Positions 1 to 7,407 of a stretch of 12,486 nucleotides of DNA are shown here, one piece after another (position 1 is the first letter of the stretch; every line of letters begins with the position of its first letter). Origin of the DNA: an uncultured Pseudomonadota bacterium (GTDB lineage: Bacteria > Bdellovibrionota_B > Oligoflexia > Oligoflexales > CAILAO01); contig CAILAO010000193.1 in the NCBI GenBank assembly GCA_903832105.1, positions 1 to 12,486 on the forward strand. The letters run 5' to 3'. The notes below the pieces were generated by a model. That model was not told the origin of the DNA, did not search any database, and saw nothing but the letters and a program-made list of their open reading frames with translations. A program made the translations under genes and the position numbers.

Positions 1-162
1 CTGGAGAGGCGTTAATTTTTGTTCTTCAAGAAAGGACGCCACCGTTTTGAAGGCTTTCTCAACAGGACCTTTACTCGTGATCGGTTCGTCTGGAATAATA
101 TTTAAATACGTTTTTTTGAAATCACCGTAATCGCATGTAAAAACCCAAAAATTAAAGCTCAA
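1..162 (-). CDS. Unrecognised protein, N-terminal 54 codons only
   Basis: Partial reading frame that begins with a TTG at 162-160 and runs off the left edge without a stop. The start is supported by a strong Shine-Dalgarno, AGGAGAGG at 174-167, placed just before the TTG, and by an in-frame TGA at 192-190 that closes the frame upstream. No ATG or GTG offers a better start. The translation begins MSFNFWVFTCDYGD and continues with a mixed, soluble-looking sequence; there is no signal peptide or membrane segment. It lies 19 bases after aroF on the same strand, so it is probably the last visible gene of the car/aro operon and may act in aromatic or related metabolism, but that is inference from position only. 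I do not recognise the family from this fragment. Confidence 0.6.
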   Translation of the reverse strand, partial: MSFNFWVFTCDYGDFKKTYLNIIPDEPITSKGPVEKAFKTVASFLEEQKLTPLQ

Positions 163-166
163 TTGT

Positions 167-174
167 CCTCTCCT
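167..174 (-). promoter_or_regulatory. Strong ribosome binding site deciding a TTG start
   Basis: The minus strand reads AGGAGAGG here, 4 bases before the TTG at 162-160 if measured from the last G, or 7 if measured from the AGGAG core. It is the main reason for calling the partial gene at the left edge, which lacks an ATG. Confidence 0.6.
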
Positions 175-181
175 AAAAGTC

Positions 182-958
182 TTATGACGTCAATTCATGC
201 ATAAGCTTTTTAAATATTTCGGGGGTGAGCGCCTGGTCTTTGTCGCATCTTGCATTCTCGGGACTGGGATGGACCTCGAGTATGAGACCGTCTGCACCAC
301 ACGCCCGTGCGGCTTTCGCAAGAGGCGGGACATAAGCACTTCGACCCGAAGCATGAGAAGGATCAACAAACACCGGAAGGTGCGTCCTTTCTTTGAGGGC
401 TGGGACAATCGTCAGATCGAGGGTATAGCGAGAAAAATCTGAAAAGCTCCTTATACCACGCTCACAAAGGATCACGTTTTCATTTCCTTCTTGCAGAATA
501 TACTCAGCGGCCATAAGAAATTCATAGAGCGTTGCCGCTGGATGACGCTTTAACAAAACAGGTCTTCGGATTCGGCCGACAGCTTTTAAGAGCTCAAAAT
601 GTTGCATGTTCCGCGCGCCAACTTGCACGAGATCGGCATATTCAGCAACAATTGGCACATATTCGATCGCTGTCACTTCCATCACGATGGGCATGTTAAG
701 GTTTTCTTTGGCTGCCATAATAAATTGAAAACCATCATCTTTCAAACCTTGAAAATCATAAGGCGAAGTCCGTGGTTTATAAACATGGCCCCTTAAAATA
801 TGCGCTCCCTCACTCTTCACAAGTCGGGCTGTATCAAGAAACGTCATTTCGTCTTCAACTGCACAGGGACCTGCAATAATCGTAAAGTCTCGGCCGACCA
901 CTGTCGAACCAATACGAAAGGTCGTGTCTTCTGATTTGTGCTCGCGTGACGTTAACAT
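182..958 (-). CDS. aroF: 3-deoxy-7-phosphoheptulonate (DAHP) synthase, core-only KdsA-like type
   Basis: Joins phosphoenolpyruvate and erythrose 4-phosphate, the first step of the shikimate pathway, in the cytoplasm. The 258 residues match the single TIM barrel of the Bacillus/Thermotoga-like (type I-beta) enzymes: AGPCAVE at 29-35, the substrate motif KPRTSPYDFQG at 61-71, QVGARNMQ at 112-119, PVLLKR at 133-138, ILCERGIRSF at 163-172, VDPSHASG at 198-205 and EVHP at 228-231. The expected metal ligands are all present: Cys32, His202, Glu228 and Asp239. There is no ACT or chorismate mutase domain at either end, so feedback control cannot come from a fused domain. Odd points are RGH and KRHP where I expect RGG and KRG, and CDKDQ in place of the usual SDGxQ. 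The ATG at 958 has only a weak upstream GGG. It lies 66 bases after aroQ and 19 before the next gene. Family assignment is firm; the choice of aroF as symbol is conventional. Confidence 0.93.
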   Translation of the reverse strand: MLTSREHKSEDTTFRIGSTVVGRDFTIIAGPCAVEDEMTFLDTARLVKSEGAHILRGHVYKPRTSPYDFQGLKDDGFQFIMAAKENLNMPIVMEVTAIEYVPIVAEYADLVQVGARNMQHFELLKAVGRIRRPVLLKRHPAATLYEFLMAAEYILQEGNENVILCERGIRSFSDFSRYTLDLTIVPALKERTHLPVFVDPSHASGRSAYVPPLAKAARACGADGLILEVHPSPENARCDKDQALTPEIFKKLMHELTS

Positions 959-1024
959 ACAAAATGACCCAAATGTGCCTATTTACCTAATAGAAAAACA
1001 CAATTCGCCAGGGAAAGCAAAGAG

Positions 1025-1459
1025 TTATTTCTTGAGTGTCCACAGAAACCATTGCAACGCAAGAATGTAAGAATACTCCTTAAATCCCGTAATGGAGCCC
1101 TTACATACCCGAGAGATAAGAGATATATGACGAAACTCTTCGCGAGCTTTGGGATTTGACAAATGAACCTCAACCACGGGGATTGTCATGACTTCCAGGG
1201 CATCATGAAGCGCGATGCTGGTATGGGTGTAGGCGCCTGCATTTAAGACAATTCCGTCATAAACTCCGTCCGATTCCTGAATTGCGTTAATTAGTTCACC
1301 TTCGATGTTGGATTGGAAGAAATTGAGCGTAATTTCATGCTGTTTGCCAAACTCCATCAAGTACTCTTGAAGTTCACCCAGCGTTTTTTGTCCATATAAT
1401 CCAGGATTTCTCCTACCGAGAAGATTAAGATTTGGTCCGTTGATAACAAGAATTTTCAT
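1025..1459 (-). CDS. aroQ: Type II 3-dehydroquinate dehydratase
   Basis: Dehydrates 3-dehydroquinate to 3-dehydroshikimate, step three of the chorismate pathway; family members are small cytoplasmic dodecamers. The 144-residue length is typical. Visible motifs are the N-terminal INGPNLNLLGRR at 6-17 with the catalytic loop Arg17 and Tyr22, the Asn73/His79 pair in NAGAYTHTS, the catalytic His99 in EVHLSN, and the substrate-binding REEFRH at 106-111. The open frame extends 16 codons further upstream into aroC, but the family N-terminus starts at MKILVINGPN, so the ATG at 1459 was chosen. An AGGGG ribosome binding site at 1474-1470 precedes it by 10 bases and overlaps the aroC stop (TAGGGG), which suggests translational coupling. 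The gene is 13 bases after aroC and 66 before aroF in the same operon. Confidence 0.95.
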   Translation of the reverse strand: MKILVINGPNLNLLGRRNPGLYGQKTLGELQEYLMEFGKQHEITLNFFQSNIEGELINAIQESDGVYDGIVLNAGAYTHTSIALHDALEVMTIPVVEVHLSNPKAREEFRHISLISRVCKGSITGFKEYSYILALQWFLWTLKK

Positions 1460-1472
1460 ACTAAATAAACCC

Positions 1473-2537
1473 CTAATCCTTACAACTACGAAGAAGCATA
1501 TCTCCAATCACGAGAGTCGCCATAGCCTCAGCCACGGGACCAATACGCGCGCAGAGGCACACATCGTGCCTTCCCTTAACGCTTACTTCACAAGATTCTC
1601 CACGAATATTCGTCGTCATCTGCGGTCTTGAAATTGAGGGCGTCGGCTTCACTGAAAGACGCATGATTATAGGTTCACCAGTCGCTAAGCCGCCCAAAAT
1701 TCCACCGGCGCGGTTAGTCACGAAACGGCCTTCCTCCATCGCATCGTTTGCTTCGGATCCACGCATTGAAGCGAGCGCGAAGCCGTCTCCAACCTCAACC
1801 CCCTTCACGCCTCCGATGGACATCATAGCTCCCGCGAGTATTGCGTCGAGTTTGCAAAATATCGGTTCCCCAAGTCCTACCGGCACACCCTTGATTACAA
1901 GCTCAACCACTCCGCCGACTGAATCCCCTGCTTCCTTTGCAGCCATGGCGTATTGAAAAGCATCCATCGCCCTTTCCGGGTCTGCAAACCGCAAAGGATC
2001 CTTTGCCGAAAACAAAACTTCCCTTCTTTCGGCTTTGACGGGGCCTACACCGACCGTATATGACACTACATCAATTTCCCGCTTTGCGAGTAATGGCCTT
2101 ACAACAGCAGCGGCAGCTACTCGTGCAGCGGTCTCCCTCCCCGAAGCCCTGCCTCCTCCTTCCGGCCACACGCCATATTTCTTATAGTAAGTGTAATCCG
2201 CGTGTCCTGGACGAAAAACTCCACGAAGAGGCGCATAGTCATTTTGACGCACATCGCGATTTTTTATAACAAGTGAGATTGGAGTTCCCAGCGTCTTTCC
2301 TTCGGCGACCCCTGAAAGAATCTCTACCAAATCGAGTTCATTTCTTGTGGAAGAAAAAGGGTTTTCCTCACCGCCACCACCAATTTTTCCTGGACGTCTT
2401 CGATCAAGCTCTCGCTGGATACTATCGAGATCAACAGGAAGCCCAGACGGGAGGCCATCAATCACAGCGCCAACGGCCGGACCATGTGACTCTCCAAAAG
2501 TCGTAACGCGTAAAAAATGTCCGAATGTATTACTCAT
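1473..2537 (-). CDS. aroC: Chorismate synthase
   Basis: Converts 5-enolpyruvylshikimate 3-phosphate to chorismate using reduced FMN, the last common step towards aromatic amino acids and folate. The 354 residues are full length. Family signatures are GESHGP at 15-20 with the catalytic His18, RRRPG at 47-51, FRPGHADYTYYKKYG at 108-122 with His112, GGGRASGRETAARVAAAA at 127-144, NRAGGILGG at 275-283 and the C-terminal GRHDVC at 322-327. The frame is open for six more codons (MMFGLI), but the conserved N-terminus is [MS]xNTFGxxLRVTTFGESHG, so the ATG at 2537 was chosen; a GGA lies six bases upstream of it. It follows carB after 71 bases and overlaps the aroQ ribosome binding site with its TAG stop. 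A glycine-rich GGGGEENPF loop at 53-61 follows RRPGKI; I see no missing key residue. Confidence 0.95.
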   Translation of the reverse strand: MSNTFGHFLRVTTFGESHGPAVGAVIDGLPSGLPVDLDSIQRELDRRRPGKIGGGGEENPFSSTRNELDLVEILSGVAEGKTLGTPISLVIKNRDVRQNDYAPLRGVFRPGHADYTYYKKYGVWPEGGGRASGRETAARVAAAAVVRPLLAKREIDVVSYTVGVGPVKAERREVLFSAKDPLRFADPERAMDAFQYAMAAKEAGDSVGGVVELVIKGVPVGLGEPIFCKLDAILAGAMMSIGGVKGVEVGDGFALASMRGSEANDAMEEGRFVTNRAGGILGGLATGEPIIMRLSVKPTPSISRPQMTTNIRGESCEVSVKGRHDVCLCARIGPVAEAMATLVIGDMLLRSCKD

Positions 2538-2608
2538 GATAAGTCCAAACATCATGGGATGAAGTCATTTGAATTAAACTGAGTTTAGCGCAAAGTCTTG
2601 AAATAAGT

Positions 2609-5600
2609 CTATCGAGATTCTTTTAACGAAAAAGTTAGAGGCCTAACCTCGTGTTTATCAATGAAATTCCCACACAAGTGGACTGCATGGATAAAGGCCG
2701 TGACTTTTTCCATGTTAGTCAATAACGAACAGCCGAACTGCGCAGCGGTTTGTCTAATTTTCATACCATAGGTCAATTCCTGCCTTTGATGGTTTTTAGG
2801 GATATTAATGACAAGATCAACTTTTCTCTCGCGAATTGCGTGAATGACGTCATTCTCACCCTCGCCAGGCCAATCCAAAGGTGTCACTGCAAATCCCCTC
2901 GCCGCCAGGTATTTTGCCGTTCCTTTGGTCGCATAAAGCGGAATCCCAAGATCTCTTAATTTCGTGGCGGAAGAAAGAAACTTCATTTTTTCGTGTTCAG
3001 GACCGGAACTCACCAGAACACCTTTTTTGGGAGGTCTAACCCCCGATGCTCGCAAGGCCAAGAGCAGTGCTTCTTCGAAATTGGAGCCTATACACCCAAC
3101 TTCACCCGTTGACGCCATTTCCACACCCAATATTGGATCAGCCCCAGCAAGACGTGTAAAACTAAACATCGCTGCTTTAACGCCTACATGGGGAAGATCA
3201 TCTTCATTCAGGCGAACAAGATTTGGCTTTTCGCCGATCATGACGTCGGTTGCGACTTCTGCAAGATTAAACCCCACGACCTTTGAAACAAAAGGAAAAG
3301 ATCTTGCCGCTCTCGCGTTACATTCTATGACTTTAATGCGATTGGAACGTGCAAGGAACTGAATATTGAAGGGGCCATGAAGCTCCAGATCTTTCGCAAT
3401 AAGACGACCTGCATGCCTCACACGACGCACAGTTTCCACATAGAGTTTCTGCGCAGGGATCACCATCGTGGCATCACCAGAATGAACTCCAGCATTTTCA
3501 ATATGCTCAGTCACAATCGCGGTCAAAATCTCCCCATGTTGAGCAACGCCATCTAGTTCGATCTCTCTCGCCCCCTCTAAAAATTCCGAAATCACCACAG
3601 GATGATCTGCCGAAATATCGATTGCTGTCGACAGCGCCGAGGAGAGCGACTCACGGTCATACGCCACGTTCATGGCAGCTCCTGAAAGCACAAAACTTGG
3701 TCTAACCAGTATTGGAAAACCGACGTTTTCTGCGAATTGCCCAATTTCTCCTTCAGAACTCGCCGCGATCCAGCGCGGCTGATCAATGCCGAGCCGATCA
3801 AGCAACGCGGAAAACTTGCTGCGATCTTCTGCGCGATCGATGGTTTCAGGGCTATGTCCCCAAAGCTTAACTCCAGCATCAGCCAAGGGGCGAGCAAGAC
3901 GATTGGGCCACTGTCCGCCCATGGAGGCTATCACACCCGCAGCATTTTCTTTTGAAACAACATCAAGAATGCGCTCAAGTGACAGTTCTTCAAAATAGAG
4001 CCGATCTGAACTATTGTAATCCGTCGAAACTGTCTCTGGATTGCAATTAATGATAATGCTCTCCCAACCCGACGTTCGAAGTTTCTGGCTGCAGCTAACC
4101 GCACACCAGTCAAATTCCACGCTGGTTCCTATTCGATAGGAGCCGCTTCCCAAAATAATAAGACTCTTTTTCTTCGATTTTTGAGGAAGAGGGTCGTCGA
4201 ATGCGCCTCCATAAGACATGTAGAAATAATTTGAAGGCGAAGGATATTCTCCTGCTGTGGTGTCGATCCTTTTCACGACTGGTTTAACGCCCTGACTCTC
4301 TCGAAGGGCGCGTACCACGAGCGAAGCCTTTTGAATCCTCTTTTCAGAGATCTTTTGGTCGTGATGACCTTTCCACAGCACCAGAGCCGCGATCTGTTCA
4401 TCATTAAATCCCGCTGTTTTCCATGACTGCCACGTATCGCGATCAGTAGATGAGAAGGAGTTTTGAATAAACGCTTTATCATCAAAATGTGAGATGTTCG
4501 CCGCGCAGCTTTCGATCTCATGCTCTATCGTCGCTATTTCTCGGAGTCTTGCGAGAAACCACATGTCTACGGATGTTAGTCGGTGAATTTCTTCGATATC
4601 CATCTTTTCCCGCAGAGCTTCTATGACGGTGTAAAGACGCGTGTCCGTGGGATGATGAAGAGCGTCACTTACCGACACTGTCTGATTCATAGCAACGCGG
4701 CGAAACAGGCTTAGACCGAGCCCCTGTTCCATCACCATGCGAACAGCTTTTTGAAGTGCTTCCGGGAATGTTCGGCCGATGCCCATCACCTCTCCAACCG
4801 ACTTCATCGTCGAACCCAGTCTTCGTGAAGCACCACGAAACTTTGCCAGGTCCCATCGCGGGATCTTCACGGTGATGTAATCTAAGGCCGGTTCAAAGAA
4901 GGCGTACGTAATCCCAGTGACAGGATTTTTAAGTTCAAGTAAATCAAAACCGAGAACAACCTTCGCAGCAATGTAGGCTATCGGATATCCCGATGCTTTA
5001 CTTGCCAACGCTGAGGAACGCGACAACCTGGCGTTAACCTCAATCACGTAAAACTCCGACGACTTCGGATTAAGCGCAAATTGAACATTACACTCTCCAA
5101 CTATTTCTAGCGACTTTACGATGGATAGCGATGCATTGCGGAGGACTTGATATTCCTCATCAGATAAAGATTGGCTAGGAGCCACGACGATCGAATCTCC
5201 CGTGTGAATTCCGAGGGGGTCAAAATTTTCCATGTTGCAGATCGTGATAATGTTTCCTTCGCCGTCTCGCATCACTTCGTATTCAACTTCTTTCCAACCA
5301 CGAAGAGATTTCTCCACTAAAATCTGCGGCGAAGAAGAGAGAGCAGCCTCGGAGAGCGCCCGAAGCTCTTCGGAATTTTCCGCAAAACCGCTGCCAAGAC
5401 CACCTAGCGCGTAAGCAGCCCGAATAATCACGGGATATCCTATATACTCCGCCGCTTCGAGAGTTTTCTTTACCGTCTCACAAGCAATACTTGAAGGAAT
5501 CGGAATTTTTATGTCCCGCATTTTTTCCGCAAATAGGTTTCGATCTTCGGTCATGCGAAGCGTTGAAACATCCGTACCAAGATTACGAACGTTATGTTTT

Positions 5601-5944
5601 TTTAGAACACCTCGGGAATCCAGTTCCATCAGGCAATTAAGAGCCGTCTGTCCACCAAACCCGGCAACGATCGCATCCGGGCTCTCTTTAATGATGACTT
5701 TCTCCACCCATTCTGGTTCCACAGGATAAAGGTAAATCTTGGTATTGGGCTGAGGATTCGTTTGGACCGTCGCGATATTCGGATTGATCACGATGACTTC
5801 GAGTCCTTCTTCCAACATAGCTTTGACAGCTTGCGTTCCCGAATAGTCAAATTCTCCGGCTTGACCGATAGAAAGACCGCCAGAACCGAGAAGTATCACA
5901 CGAGAAGGTCTATCACGCGGCACTAGATCTTGTCTTAGAGGCAT
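2609..5944 (-). CDS. carB: Carbamoyl-phosphate synthetase large (ammonia) subunit, eukaryote-like
   Basis: Makes carbamoyl phosphate from bicarbonate, two ATP and ammonia delivered by CarA, for pyrimidine and arginine synthesis. The 1111 residues are complete: first ATP-grasp half about 15-410 (GSGGLSIGQAGEFDYSG at 20-36, AYALGGLGSG at 177-186, IEVNARLSRSSALASK at 301-316), oligomerisation region about 420-570, second half about 595-960 (CNPETVSTDY at 634-643, RPSFVLSGAAMNV at 748-760, IECNARAARSFPF at 873-885), and an MGS-like allosteric domain about 972-1095 (ATKGTA at 1005-1010, VINIPKNH at 1045-1052, LLTN at 1074-1077). Many stretches, such as VEFDWCAVS at 609-617, LYFEELSLERILD at 649-661, KIPRWDL at 360-366 and ENAGVHSGDAT at 816-826, recall animal CPS I/CAD more than E. 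coli CarB. The ATG overlaps the carA end by 10 bases, with AAGGA at 5956-5952 seven bases upstream. Confidence 0.96.
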   Translation of the reverse strand: MPLRQDLVPRDRPSRVILLGSGGLSIGQAGEFDYSGTQAVKAMLEEGLEVIVINPNIATVQTNPQPNTKIYLYPVEPEWVEKVIIKESPDAIVAGFGGQTALNCLMELDSRGVLKKHNVRNLGTDVSTLRMTEDRNLFAEKMRDIKIPIPSSIACETVKKTLEAAEYIGYPVIIRAAYALGGLGSGFAENSEELRALSEAALSSSPQILVEKSLRGWKEVEYEVMRDGEGNIITICNMENFDPLGIHTGDSIVVAPSQSLSDEEYQVLRNASLSIVKSLEIVGECNVQFALNPKSSEFYVIEVNARLSRSSALASKASGYPIAYIAAKVVLGFDLLELKNPVTGITYAFFEPALDYITVKIPRWDLAKFRGASRRLGSTMKSVGEVMGIGRTFPEALQKAVRMVMEQGLGLSLFRRVAMNQTVSVSDALHHPTDTRLYTVIEALREKMDIEEIHRLTSVDMWFLARLREIATIEHEIESCAANISHFDDKAFIQNSFSSTDRDTWQSWKTAGFNDEQIAALVLWKGHHDQKISEKRIQKASLVVRALRESQGVKPVVKRIDTTAGEYPSPSNYFYMSYGGAFDDPLPQKSKKKSLIILGSGSYRIGTSVEFDWCAVSCSQKLRTSGWESIIINCNPETVSTDYNSSDRLYFEELSLERILDVVSKENAAGVIASMGGQWPNRLARPLADAGVKLWGHSPETIDRAEDRSKFSALLDRLGIDQPRWIAASSEGEIGQFAENVGFPILVRPSFVLSGAAMNVAYDRESLSSALSTAIDISADHPVVISEFLEGAREIELDGVAQHGEILTAIVTEHIENAGVHSGDATMVIPAQKLYVETVRRVRHAGRLIAKDLELHGPFNIQFLARSNRIKVIECNARAARSFPFVSKVVGFNLAEVATDVMIGEKPNLVRLNEDDLPHVGVKAAMFSFTRLAGADPILGVEMASTGEVGCIGSNFEEALLLALRASGVRPPKKGVLVSSGPEHEKMKFLSSATKLRDLGIPLYATKGTAKYLAARGFAVTPLDWPGEGENDVIHAIRERKVDLVINIPKNHQRQELTYGMKIRQTAAQFGCSLLTNMEKVTAFIHAVHLCGNFIDKHEVRPLTFSLKESR

Positions 5945-7050
5945 GGATATGTCCTTATTTTTGAACTTACTTTCACCATGAACTGATCAATAATCCACCC
6001 AGTATCGCGAGGACCGCCCGCGGCTTCAGGATGAAACTGCACGCTGCAAAATGGCTTTGAACGATGTTTCATACCTTCAATCGTGCCGTCATTTGCATTA
6101 AGAAACCACGGTTCCCAATCTTCTGAAAGCGTTTCCTGGTCAACCACAAACCCATGATTTTGGCTCGTGATATAGCCACGCCTTGTGTTAACTTCCGCGA
6201 CCGGCTGATTATGGCTTCGATGCCCGTAGGACATCTTTTTTGTTGCGCCACCAGCAGCAAGTGCCAAAAGTTGATGGCCGAGGCAAATACCTAAAACTGG
6301 CCTTTTATCTTTAAGCAGAGTCTCGCTGATTTGATCTTTGAGATCTCCCGTGCGGCCGGGATCTCCAGGGCCATTGCTCAGAAGCCATCCGTCGCAATCA
6401 ACGGTTTTAAGATCAGTTGTCCAAGGCAAGAGTTCAATTTCACAATCGAGGGCCAGGAGTTGTCGGATGATATTCCACTTCACACCGCAGTCAATGAGGG
6501 CAATTCGTGTTTTTCCTCGACCGATAAGTCTTCTGTTTTTCGATGACACGTGTTGAAGAATGTCGGTCTCACTCGGGTTAAAAAATGCTTTTTGCGATGT
6601 ATCGTCGCCCTGCTCTCTTGGTTCGACAAAGCCAAGAAGATTCTTTTCACTTCTAATCAGATGAATGAGATGTCTTGTATCCAGTCCGACAACTCCGGGA
6701 ACATTCTCCTTCTTAAGCCATGCATCAAGGGACTGAAAACTGTTCCAATGGTATGCCTCAGGACTGTCAACCGTCATAATTACCGCGGCCGCATGAATCT
6801 TCTCACTTTCAAATCCTTTAGGAATGGCATCATTGGAACCCACGGAGAGTTGAGGAATACCGTAGTTGCCAATCAGCGGGTAAGCAAAGATTAGGATTTG
6901 CCCAAAATATGATGGATCGGTCATGGCCTCGCTATAGCCTACCATCCCAGTCGTAAAAACCAGCTCTCCGCTAGCAGAAATAGGTGCACCAATAAGTTTT
7001 CCAGTAAAAAGACCTCCGTTAGACAGAAAAAGAATACATTTCTTCTGCAT
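5935..7050 (-). CDS. carA: Carbamoyl-phosphate synthetase small (glutaminase) subunit
   Basis: Hydrolyses glutamine and channels ammonia to CarB. The 371 residues hold an N-terminal CarA domain (about 1-150, with GELVFTTGMVGYSEAMTDPSY at 28-48, of which VFTTGMVGY is diagnostic) and a class I glutamine amidotransferase domain (about 182-360): oxyanion region SNGPGDP at 225-231, nucleophile Cys256 in GICLGHQ, and His340/Glu342 in VQFHPE. Thus the catalytic triad is intact. HWNSFQSLDAWLKKENVPG at 101-119 and GLDTRHL at 122-128 recall the same region of animal CPS I. A GTG at 7065 is also in frame, but GGAG at 7063-7060 sits 9 bases before the ATG at 7050 and would lie inside the longer protein, so the ATG was chosen. 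It is the first gene of the minus-strand operon, about 73 bases after a probable transcription start, and overlaps carB by 10 bases (no fusion). Confidence 0.95.
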   Translation of the reverse strand: MQKKCILFLSNGGLFTGKLIGAPISASGELVFTTGMVGYSEAMTDPSYFGQILIFAYPLIGNYGIPQLSVGSNDAIPKGFESEKIHAAAVIMTVDSPEAYHWNSFQSLDAWLKKENVPGVVGLDTRHLIHLIRSEKNLLGFVEPREQGDDTSQKAFFNPSETDILQHVSSKNRRLIGRGKTRIALIDCGVKWNIIRQLLALDCEIELLPWTTDLKTVDCDGWLLSNGPGDPGRTGDLKDQISETLLKDKRPVLGICLGHQLLALAAGGATKKMSYGHRSHNQPVAEVNTRRGYITSQNHGFVVDQETLSEDWEPWFLNANDGTIEGMKHRSKPFCSVQFHPEAAGGPRDTGWIIDQFMVKVSSKIRTYPCL

Positions 7051-7120
7051 AAAATAAGACTCCACTATGTTCTATTTTGTTAGAGACATCGGAAAATTTC
7101 GGAATATTTTGGAGAATCGC

Positions 7121-7139
7121 TGGCTGATGATTATAGCCA
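7121..7139. repeat. Inverted repeat across the carA -10
   Basis: TGGCT at 7121-7125 and AGCCA at 7135-7139 are perfect inverse copies separated by 9 bases. The TATAAT of the carA promoter lies in and beside the gap. It could be an operator or chance; arms are only 5 bases. Confidence 0.3.
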
Positions 7140-7158
7140 TGAGGCAAATTGCAACTAA
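7130..7158 (-). promoter_or_regulatory. Probable carA operon promoter
   Basis: On the minus strand a perfect TATAAT -10 lies at 7135-7130. Seventeen bases upstream the -35 position reads TTAGTT (7158-7153), a poor match to TTGACA; the TTGCAA at 7154-7149 is too close. Transcription would start near 7123, giving a leader of about 73 bases. A perfect -10 with a poor -35, flanked by inverted repeats, suggests a regulated promoter, but that is inference. Confidence 0.45.
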
Positions 7159-7172
7159 CAGGTAGGTGCAAT
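7148..7172. repeat. Inverted repeat around the carA -35 region
   Basis: ATTGCA at 7148-7153 and TGCAAT at 7167-7172 are perfect inverse copies with 13 bases between. The gap covers the poor -35 position of the carA promoter, so this is a candidate binding site for a dimeric regulator. No family-specific consensus was recognised. Confidence 0.35.
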
Positions 7173-7285
7173 AATGGTTTCAGGTAAAACCCCTTTTCTT
7201 ACCAATCGGACACGGCGAATTTTTTGATGAGAATAAATCATAACTTAGGGCCATCTTGCCACCGAAAGAGGACAAAAAGCAACCA

Positions 7286-7300
7286 AAACTTTAAAAGTTT
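7286..7300. repeat. Palindrome upstream of the lipoprotein promoter
   Basis: AAACTTT (7286-7292), one A, then AAAGTTT (7294-7300) form a perfect 15-base palindrome with 7-base arms. It ends 15 bases before the candidate -35 of the plus-strand promoter. The symmetry suits a dimeric DNA-binding protein, though AT-rich palindromes arise easily by chance. Confidence 0.35.
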
Positions 7301-7315
7301 CCACCCGCTCTTTTC

Positions 7316-7345
7316 TTGCTATCATAGCTATATCAATGAGATAAT
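7316..7345 (+). promoter_or_regulatory. Probable promoter of the lipoprotein gene
   Basis: TTGCTA at 7316-7321 (4 of 6 to TTGACA) and GATAAT at 7340-7345 (5 of 6 to TATAAT) are separated by 18 bases. Transcription would begin near 7352, about 56 bases before the GTG start at 7408. It may also serve the fibre-like gene 51 bases further downstream of the lipoprotein. Confidence 0.45.
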
Positions 7346-7407
7346 AATTGAGAGTCTTTCCTCAAAATCACTGACAAGTTCTAATCAAAAAACGGGGACG
7401 CAGCGCA

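Larger units (their letters stand above)
7051..7407. other. Divergent intergenic control region, no gene
   Basis: These 357 bases separate minus-strand carA from the plus-strand lipoprotein gene. I see no coding region. They hold a carA promoter candidate with a perfect TATAAT, a plus-strand promoter candidate, and inverted repeats at 7121-7139, 7148-7172 and 7286-7300. A direct near-repeat, GGAAAATTTC and GGAATATTTT, lies at about 7091-7110 within the carA leader. No intrinsic terminator or attenuator-like hairpin with a T run was found in the carA leader. Confidence 0.6.

Noticed and set aside
1663..1956. A 97-codon plus-strand open frame opposite aroC, and similar antisense frames opposite carB.
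   Set aside because: They are low-complexity shadows (Pro, Ser and Ala rich) of strongly conserved genes on the other strand.
5935..5944. Possible carA-carB fusion or frameshift, since eukaryotic CPS is a fused protein.
   Set aside because: carA ends in a clean TAA and carB has its own ATG and AAGGA site in a different frame; the 10-base overlap is an ordinary coupling arrangement.
7051..7123. A transcription attenuator or riboswitch in the carA leader.
   Set aside because: The leader is short, has no stable GC-rich hairpin followed by a T run, and matches no riboswitch core that I know.
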